Positions 23,758 to 28,881 of a DNA stretch of 28,881 bases are shown one piece after another. The notes under the pieces are model-generated. The model saw only the letters and a list, made by a program, of their open reading frames with translations. It searched no databases and had not been told where the DNA came from. Position 1 is the first letter of the stretch; each line of letters starts with the position of its first letter. The DNA comes from CAZDVQ01 sp964508975 (GTDB lineage: Bacteria > Bacteroidota > Bacteroidia > Chitinophagales > Saprospiraceae). The position numbers and the translations under genes are program-made. The stretch covers positions 1 to 28,881 of the forward strand of contig CAZDVQ010000057.1 in assembly GCA_964508975.1 (NCBI GenBank), read 5' to 3'.

Positions 23758-25356
23758 TTACTTTTTAACCAACTGCTTGGTCACATAAAACTTGTGGTCA
23801 AAAACAAAAGATAGCTGTAGGACCTGACTCGGTATGTTGCGGTCAAGCTTGATGCTATACTGCATTAAACCCGTTTGGTCCATGTAGGTGCTGGCCTGCG
23901 CAATGATATCACCTTTCATATCGGTGATATAATAGGCTAAGTGTGTTGGTTTTTCAAGGCTGAAACGCAGGTTTACCGTTTCTTCCAGCGGGTTTGGGAA
24001 CACCTCGATGCTATATGGGTTGGAGCCGTCAATCAGGATGTTGCCCACCAGGTTCTGGCGCACAAACTTAACGCTGTAAATGATGTTGCTGGCACTGGTC
24101 GTGCTGGTTTGGTTGCTGCTAAATGGGTTTAGCGTTGGACTAGAAATACCGCCGTAGATATAGCCCGCTAAAAATGTATCAGCTTGTATATCAGCTAGTT
24201 TTATAATTTCAGATTTGTATTGGGGCAAAGCTCTATTGGGTATAAACTCAGCACTGGCCCCATGTAATGCAGGCATCTCGATGGGTAGTTGTACTTCTTC
24301 CAAGTTGCCGTTGGCCAGGCGGGTTAAACGACTGATGGTTTTCACGAAAGGCACTTGGTTATCTTGCACTAGGTTTCCGTTTTGGTAATAGTATTGGCTC
24401 ATACCGCCAAAGAAAATGTTGTGCATACGGTTGTTCAAACTGTCGTACAAAAAGGTTTTGGCGCTGTGGTAATTGCTCAGATATTGGTTAAAACCTGTTT
24501 GAGGGGTATAACCACCGGGCTTGATATCGACTGGATACAAAAATGGAGCATCCACACCCGCCTGGAATACACCAGATGAAATCGTGAAACCCTCCGTGCC
24601 ATCGGGAAAAACCTGTGGCAGCAAGTTATAGTCGCGGCGGCGGAGGTGAACGGCATCGGTAATGGTGCTGTAATTGTTGATACTCAGCTGGGTACCGCTA
24701 TTATCGACCCTAAATTTCCGGATTTGGTTGCTGTAGGTTTGGGTGTATGTCGGGTTGCCCATAGGGTTGTACCGACCGTCAAAACGGTGGCCACCTACCA
24801 CGTAAAAGGTATCGCCTACCATGCCCATTTGTGCACCACAAAGCGCAAAATTAGCACTGCTGATTTGTTTGAAATTGCCTTGAATTGGGTCGCCGTTGAT
24901 GATATCGTCCATGAGACTAGATACCTGGATTGTCGTCAACTTATCGAAGGTAATATGGTCGTTAGCGCTAGCGGAAAATGCGTAACCACCTAGGATATAA
25001 AGGGTATCGCCATCCTGGTGAAAATTCATGTTGGTGGATTGTAACTGCTCGGCAATGCTGGTGGGCAAACTCGTTACCGATGCCGACCAAAACTGCTGGC
25101 CCTCCACGTCAATCACGTATATATTGGTGTTGTTCTGCGCTGCTGGGAACGCATTAAATGGCTGCCGAGCATGTAGGCCATCTTTCCGGCCACCCAAAAC
25201 CAACCACTTGCCATCATGCTGGCCAAAAGCGTAAGAGTGCAACCCAGGCAGGTTCGGGAAGCTCACGGGCTCTAGTAATAAATCGTATTCAAAATTACTT
25301 TGGGCACTTAGGGTAAGCTGCATCAAAAAGGCAGCTAGTAGGATAAACGTTCTCAT
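23758..25356 (-). CDS. Secreted Kelch-like beta-propeller protein with type A T9SS domain
   Basis: A 532-residue protein with a signal peptide (MRTFILLAAFLMQLTLSAQ). Kelch-type blades are marked by GKWLVLGGR, DTLYILGGY, DTFYVVGGHRFDGRYN and a later FFGGM and YIYGGI, so a five- to six-bladed propeller is likely. The C-terminal 90 residues are a type A T9SS sorting domain (IEVFPNPLEETVNLRFSL, then a Lys-rich end). It is probably secreted or cell-surface; the propeller may bind protein or glycan and no enzyme motif is seen. It has its own palindromic promoter region and a strong terminator. Confidence 0.87.
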   Translation of the reverse strand: MRTFILLAAFLMQLTLSAQSNFEYDLLLEPVSFPNLPGLHSYAFGQHDGKWLVLGGRKDGLHARQPFNAFPAAQNNTNIYVIDVEGQQFWSASVTSLPTSIAEQLQSTNMNFHQDGDTLYILGGYAFSASANDHITFDKLTTIQVSSLMDDIINGDPIQGNFKQISSANFALCGAQMGMVGDTFYVVGGHRFDGRYNPMGNPTYTQTYSNQIRKFRVDNSGTQLSINNYSTITDAVHLRRRDYNLLPQVFPDGTEGFTISSGVFQAGVDAPFLYPVDIKPGGYTPQTGFNQYLSNYHSAKTFLYDSLNNRMHNIFFGGMSQYYYQNGNLVQDNQVPFVKTISRLTRLANGNLEEVQLPIEMPALHGASAEFIPNRALPQYKSEIIKLADIQADTFLAGYIYGGISSPTLNPFSSNQTSTTSASNIIYSVKFVRQNLVGNILIDGSNPYSIEVFPNPLEETVNLRFSLEKPTHLAYYITDMKGDIIAQASTYMDQTGLMQYSIKLDRNIPSQVLQLSFVFDHKFYVTKQLVKK

Positions 25357-25371
25357 GGATGATACTATTTA

Positions 25372-25392
25372 GGTGAACAAAAGTAGTTCACC
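25372..25392 (-). promoter_or_regulatory. -7 box inside a perfect palindrome, Kelch-like gene
   Basis: Minus strand TACTTTTG (25378-25385) fits TAnnTTTG about 22 nt before the ATG at 25356. It lies within 7-bp inverted arms GGTGAAC (25372-25378) and GTTCACC (25386-25392), spaced 7 nt, as an operator would. The -33 element is weak. Confidence 0.5.
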
Positions 25393-25473
25393 CTAAAGGT
25401 TAAACAGGTGATATAAGTCACATTGCTATTTATCCCCTACCTAAAAGTATCAAAGCGAGGCATATCCTCTCCC

Positions 25474-26064
25474 CTACCCTAGTTCCAAGTGTTCCACGGC
25501 ATGTTCATACAAAGCAGGGTAAAACTGCTGGAATACATCGTTGAAAAAATCAAAGTCCTTGTACAGGTCATCTACGGCAAACTCAACCCGGGAGTCAAAT
25601 TTTAGTCGGCGTTTCAACAACCTAAAACTCTCGTGTAAACCTGCGGGCGTTTGAAACGACATGAGCCAATCGTGCTCTATCATTACTTGTATCCGTTCCC
25701 ACAACTTGGGTGGCATAGGCTCTTCCCCATAGTTTAAAAATTGCTCATAAGCGATTTGCGAGAACGCACGTAAATCCTTGGCGTTATAGCGCTCCCAGTT
25801 CAAGGCCAACAAATGGTCGAATAAAATATCCAATACTACCGGGGCATATTTTCCCTGGGTATCGTATAAGCTACGCTTGGCTTGTATCACCAGCGGGTGC
25901 GCGTCGGTAAACGTATCTATAGCACGGTGCAGCACAATACCACGTTGCACCGCTGGATGTAATGATGTTGGAATGGAGGTGCCCTTAATATGGTCGGCCA
26001 TGAAATTGCCGATCATGACCAGTGGCTGCTCAAACGATAGATGAATGTGGGCTAGATGGTTCAG
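25474..26064 (-). CDS. ACP phosphodiesterase (AcpH)-like protein, probable CTG start
   Basis: Family members include E. coli AcpH, which removes 4'-phosphopantetheine from acyl carrier protein. Family signatures are GNFMADHIKG, HRAIDTFTDAHP and LDILFDHLLALNW. The ATG at 26016 would omit the conserved start, but the reading frame continues upstream as LNHLAHIHLSFEQPLV, matching the family N-terminus MNFLAHLHL with CTG at 26064 in place of ATG. An in-frame TAA (the upstream gene's stop) precedes it by 9 nt. I therefore take CTG 26064 (196 residues) as likely. The gene follows the M23-family gene in the same frame. The enzymatic activity is inferred from family only. Confidence 0.82.
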   Translation of the reverse strand: MNHLAHIHLSFEQPLVMIGNFMADHIKGTSIPTSLHPAVQRGIVLHRAIDTFTDAHPLVIQAKRSLYDTQGKYAPVVLDILFDHLLALNWERYNAKDLRAFSQIAYEQFLNYGEEPMPPKLWERIQVMIEHDWLMSFQTPAGLHESFRLLKRRLKFDSRVEFAVDDLYKDFDFFNDVFQQFYPALYEHAVEHLELG

Positions 26065-26073
26065 GGAGCCGTA

Positions 26074-27450
26074 TTAAGGTACGAAATTAAAGGTATTTTT
26101 CTCTTCCGTCTTGATTACAGCCGTGGCTACACCACCTTTCTCGTTGTAAGGGATTGACTCCATCACGGTAATCAAAGAGTCGCGATGGCGGAAGAAATCG
26201 TTCACGTAAATACCCGTCATCGGCTGTGGCCGTGGTAGTTTTTCTTTCAAGAAGTCTACTTGTTGGCCATTTTTCCAGAAACGGAAACACACGTGCGGGC
26301 CTGTAGCCAATCCGGTGCTGCCTACATAACCAATCACTTGGCCTTGCTTCACCGGTACACCCGGGCGCATTCCCGAGGCGTGTTTCGACATGTGTAGGTA
26401 TTGTGAGGTAAACACCTTGTCGTGCTTGATTTTGACAAAGATACCGTTACCACCACGGCGGGTCGCTTCTTCTACTACACCATCCGCGATGGCGAAGATA
26501 GGCGTACCATGCGGTGCGGCATAATCTGTACCCAAGTGTGGCTTAACCCTTTTCAACACTGGGTGAAAACGGTTGAGGTTGTATTTAGAAGATATACGGG
26601 TAAATTCAACAGGGGCTTTCAAGTAGGCTTTTTTCATCGGGCGGGCTTTCTCGTCGAAAAAGTCTTCGATGCCGCCAAGCTCGTTTTTGTAGAAGAAAGC
26701 GTAGTAGTCTTCCTCTTTGTAGTTGAAGTAAGCGGCCGACAATTGACCGATACCCACTGATTTGCCCTCGATAAACTTCTCGGTGTACAAAACCTTGAAT
26801 TTATCGCCGGCGCGGATGTGGAAGAAATCGACAGAGTTTTTCAAAGCTTTTTCCATCTCAACGGCTAGGGCCCAATCCAATTTGCTTTCTACCATGGCAT
26901 CCCAGAGGGAGGTTACCACCACGCCAGATGCGGTTTTATGCAAAACAGTCACGTCGCGTTCTACCATTTGGGCTTTGGGTTTGCCTTGGGTAAAATCATA
27001 TACCACGTAGCGGTACGCATCGATGTCGTAGATGAAGAATTGTAATTTACCCGTGTACTTATCGGCCAATGCAAGATATTCGCGGCCTATTTTCATTTTG
27101 CGGGTATCGAAGGTTGCTTTGGTTGAGTCAACCATTTCAACCACCTGGCTAAAAGATATGCCCTGGGCCGTGAGTATTTCCGACAAGGACTCCCCAGGCC
27201 TAAGTTGATCGGTCTTGTGTTGGAAACTGTCCAGCACGAAACCGTACTTAACCTCAGATATTCTTTTTACCGTCTCGGTTTCAGGCTCAACCAACGAGGC
27301 GGCTGAGAAGGCGTCAGGGCTTACCAATAATAATACTGTAGAACCCATCAAAACCAAGGTGGAGACTATGCCTCCTATAGCTAAAAGTACGCGGTACTTG
27401 TTGACTTTCACGAAGTTGAAATTTGGTGGTGTTAGCTTGCGAAACCACAA
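26074..27450 (-). CDS. M23 family peptidoglycan-binding/peptidase protein with altered zinc site
   Basis: A 458-residue protein (from TTG 27450) anchored by one membrane segment (about 20-45), so the rest is periplasmic. An OapA/LysM-like region spans about 70-150 (LRPGESLSEILTAQGIS). The C-terminal M23 domain has the zinc motif His305-x3-Asp309 (HLGTDYAAP) and YLHMSKHA. However, the HxH motif reads GPHVCF: His386 is kept and the second His, a zinc ligand, is Cys388. The product may therefore be inactive or use Cys as ligand. GTG 27411 is an alternative start; a TATATTTG -7 box (27448-27455) overlaps the TTG start and favours it. It is probably co-transcribed with the AcpH-like gene. Confidence 0.88.
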   Translation of the reverse strand: MWFRKLTPPNFNFVKVNKYRVLLAIGGIVSTLVLMGSTVLLLVSPDAFSAASLVEPETETVKRISEVKYGFVLDSFQHKTDQLRPGESLSEILTAQGISFSQVVEMVDSTKATFDTRKMKIGREYLALADKYTGKLQFFIYDIDAYRYVVYDFTQGKPKAQMVERDVTVLHKTASGVVVTSLWDAMVESKLDWALAVEMEKALKNSVDFFHIRAGDKFKVLYTEKFIEGKSVGIGQLSAAYFNYKEEDYYAFFYKNELGGIEDFFDEKARPMKKAYLKAPVEFTRISSKYNLNRFHPVLKRVKPHLGTDYAAPHGTPIFAIADGVVEEATRRGGNGIFVKIKHDKVFTSQYLHMSKHASGMRPGVPVKQGQVIGYVGSTGLATGPHVCFRFWKNGQQVDFLKEKLPRPQPMTGIYVNDFFRHRDSLITVMESIPYNEKGGVATAVIKTEEKNTFNFVP

Positions 27451-27455
27451 ATATA
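27448..27455 (-). promoter_or_regulatory. Candidate -7 box for the M23-AcpH unit
   Basis: Minus strand TATATTTG, overlapping the TTG start at 27450. If real, translation must begin downstream, for instance at GTG 27411. The remaining 27456-27764 is AT-rich DNA between divergent genes, and I see no other feature in it. Confidence 0.35.
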
Positions 27456-27764
27456 GACAAGAATTGAAAGTTGCTATACTTTTAGGTACTTTTCGGGCAC
27501 TTTTTATGCAATTTTAAGCGAATTTTAACGTCTACAACACCAACAAATCTCGTAAATTACGTTTACCAACCATGTTGGCACGCTTTTCCGTTATATAGGC
27601 TGTGCTTCTAATTTGCAAACATTTATCAAATTTAAAGCATCGCAAACATAAATTCTCTGATTTTCTACAATGATTTGGCACAAAAACTGTTTAATAGATA
27701 TTCAACACTCAAAAATTCTGCGTGACCTTTCCCAAAAGTAACGTATTAACCAAAACAAAAAAAC

Positions 27765-28142
27765 ATGCGTAACGCAATTTTCATATTGTTTTTACTCCCG
27801 CTAGGCCTGATGGCCCAAGCTGATTTGAAACCTATCGCCAGCGCATTGCAAACGGGTAATGCAAGCGCACTCGCCGCCTATTTCGACCGCCAGGTTGAAA
27901 TAACGCTGCTCAGCCAAGACGACTTTTACGACAAGGCCTCGGCCACCGCTCAAATGCAGACCTTCTTCGCGGGCAACCGCCCTTCTGCCTGTAGCTTGTC
28001 GCACAAAAGTACATCCGACGACAAAACCTCCGGTTACGCCGTTGGTACCTTGACCGCCGGTGGCAAAAATTATCGCGTGTCGGTCTACACCCGTACCGTA
28101 GACGGCAAGGCTTTGATCCGGGAACTCCGCATCGAGCTTTAA
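27765..28142 (+). CDS. DUF4783 family secreted protein
   Basis: A 125-residue protein with a signal peptide (MRNAIFILFLLPLGLMAQ). The body matches the DUF4783 pattern common in Bacteroidota: DLKPIASALQTGNASALAAYF, VEITLLSQDDFYDKASATAQM, then NYRVSVYTR and LIRELRIEL, an NTF2/SnoaL-like alpha-beta fold. No catalytic site is evident and no function is known. It is one of two plus-strand genes, opposite the M23 gene, and ends in a terminator 40 bp downstream. Confidence 0.9.
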   Translation: MRNAIFILFLLPLGLMAQADLKPIASALQTGNASALAAYFDRQVEITLLSQDDFYDKASATAQMQTFFAGNRPSACSLSHKSTSDDKTSGYAVGTLTAGGKNYRVSVYTRTVDGKALIRELRIEL

Positions 28143-28181
28143 TTTGGCTTTTTACCACTAAAAGCCCCGCAAGGGACATAG

Positions 28182-28212
28182 CGGCAACACTCTCGGGTGT
28201 TGCCGTTTTTTT
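28182..28212 (+). terminator. Intrinsic terminator of the DUF4783 gene
   Basis: A 9-bp stem CGGCAACAC/GTGTTGCCG with a 6-nt loop, followed by seven T. Confidence 0.9.
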
Positions 28213-28217
28213 ATTTG

Positions 28218-28255
28218 TTGGAGTTGATAGTTCGGAGTTGATAGTTGATAGTTTT
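28218..28255. repeat. Short-period tract based on GGAGTTGATAGTT
   Basis: Units of GGAGTTGATAGTT and TTGATAGTT repeat without interruption before copy i. It resembles the ACTCCTA tract at 1983-2021 and may be polymerase-slippage DNA. Confidence 0.6.
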
Positions 28256-28322
28256 TTGGGCATTGGTTTCCCCTGGTTTGCCCTTTAGCCATTTTTACCC
28301 ATATTCATCCTTTTTACCTTTT

Positions 28323-28423
28323 TTTGGGCGCCCCGGCTTCGCCGTCGGCGTGCTCCGGGGTTCGCTAATCGCTCCGTGCTACGCACCAGCCGCTACGCGG
28401 CTGCCCTACGCATGCCTGGCGCG
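28323..28423 (+). repeat. Core-and-hairpin intergenic element, copy i
   Basis: Plus orientation: TTTGGGCGCCCC, hairpin 1 GGC/GCC with TTC loop, link GTCGGCGTGCTCC, core GGGGTTCGCTAATCGCTCC, hairpin 2 CAGCCGC/GCGGCTG at 28387-28403, and end GCATGCCTGGCGCG. It differs from copy e mainly in the two stems. The DNA from 28424 to 28703 has further small hairpins (GGGGC/GCCCC, CGGCTCCG-like) but no gene. Confidence 0.85.
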
Positions 28424-28703
28424 ATGCTCGGCAGTTGAACTGCCTCGCGGGCGGGGGCAAGCCCCGCCCCTACACCTTACGCAATATTTTGCGTCTCCTA
28501 ACACCCTAGCTTTATTTACCGGGTGTATGGCCTTGAACACGCCTGGCGGCTAAAATGAAAACCGTACGACAAATAATGCACGGCAGCAATAGAGCCGACC
28601 AATCTGGGCGGCTCCGCATCAGAAAACGGAGCTAAAACTGAAATTATTTACCCTACCTCCCAGGTTTGATTGGTTCTAGGTCACTGCTCACAGTATTTTT
28701 TTA

Positions 28704-28863
28704 CCACCCCGTCTGCTGCACTACACGCGTTGAGTTCCGTTTGCATCCACCCCTCCTTTGCATGGAGGAGAATTTAGCTTGTCTTATATTTAATTGATTA
28801 TCAATAATATAAAACAAGACCTAGACTCCCCTCCATGCAAAGGCTACGATTAGGACACATTTT
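28704..28863. repeat. REP/BIME-like element copy C, left half plus boundary
   Basis: It starts CCACCCCGTCTGC (28704-28716) with the same left half as copy B. It has inner arms CCTTTGCATGGAGG (28756-28769) and CCTCCATGCAAAGG (28830-28843) around an AT-rich centre. The expected right half is missing: it runs directly into the 22-bp boundary (28842-28863) that occurs inverted at 34-55. The final bases to 28881 show nothing. Confidence 0.75.
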
Positions 28864-28881
28864 CCTCAAACAGAAAAAGCA

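Noticed and set aside
28245..28553. 102-residue plus-strand frame after the DUF4783 gene
   Set aside because: It crosses element copy i and lies beyond a strong terminator; its composition reflects the repeat.

Overview
The window looks chromosomal and comes from a member of the Bacteroidota. A Chitinophagia- or Saprospiria-like lineage is my guess; rank below phylum is not secure. The evidence is three secreted proteins with type IX secretion (T9SS) C-terminal sorting regions, one of them a 1,594-residue multi-PKD protein ending in a gliding-motility-type (type B) domain. It also has the phylum's -7 promoter motif TAnnTTTG (often with TTG about 19 nt upstream), an almost complete lack of Shine-Dalgarno sequences, and families typical of the phylum (DUF4783, AP2 plus HNH-like proteins). 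I support 19 protein genes, 17 on the minus strand; only glgE and the DUF4783 gene are on plus. I see no rRNA, tRNA, CRISPR array, transposase or prophage gene.

Layout. 1-256: repeat DNA. 257-5541 (minus): GT-C glycosyltransferase, ABC exporter half with a degenerate catalytic site, secreted subtilisin-like protease. 5891-7216 (minus): self-inhibited Fic enzyme, divergent from glgE (7333-9264, plus), which elongates alpha-glucan from maltose-1-phosphate. 9412-11589 (minus): ZIP metal transporter, PAP2 phosphatase, methyltransferase. 11702-12382 (minus): AP2/HNH-like DNA-binding protein with its own promoter and terminator. 12727-14908 (minus): beta-carbonic anhydrase overlapping a SulP transporter, a likely bicarbonate uptake pair. 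14984-15857: about 0.87 kb of repeats forming a nested palindrome. 15872-21029 (minus): PKD adhesin-like protein followed by a small lipoprotein. 21573-23471 (minus): GtrA-like protein and a second GT-C glycosyltransferase. 23758-27450 (minus): Kelch-like T9SS protein, AcpH-like protein, M23-family protein. 27765-28142 (plus): DUF4783 protein, followed by repeat DNA to the end.

The genes mostly serve the cell envelope and housekeeping: sugar transfer to envelope lipids or proteins, lipid phosphate removal, peptidoglycan processing, secreted adhesins and proteases, glucan storage, and bicarbonate and metal transport. I see no defence or biosynthetic island.

The most unusual signal is between the genes. 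At least seven dispersed elements of about 100-135 bp share a conserved core (GGGGTTCGCTnTTCGCTCCGTGC) flanked by hairpins. The stems differ completely in sequence between copies but stay perfectly base paired, so the structure appears to be kept rather than the sequence. A second, REP/BIME-like family with CCACCCCGTCTGC ends occurs at both window edges and in the middle, where it is nested inside two inverted copies of the first family. The two window edges carry inverted copies of the same 22-bp boundary, so the window may be one whole contig that stopped in repeats. Protein-level oddities are an AcpH homologue whose only family-matching start is CTG, an M23 domain with Cys in place of a zinc-binding His, an HNH-like fold lacking its catalytic His, and six two-domain PKD modules.
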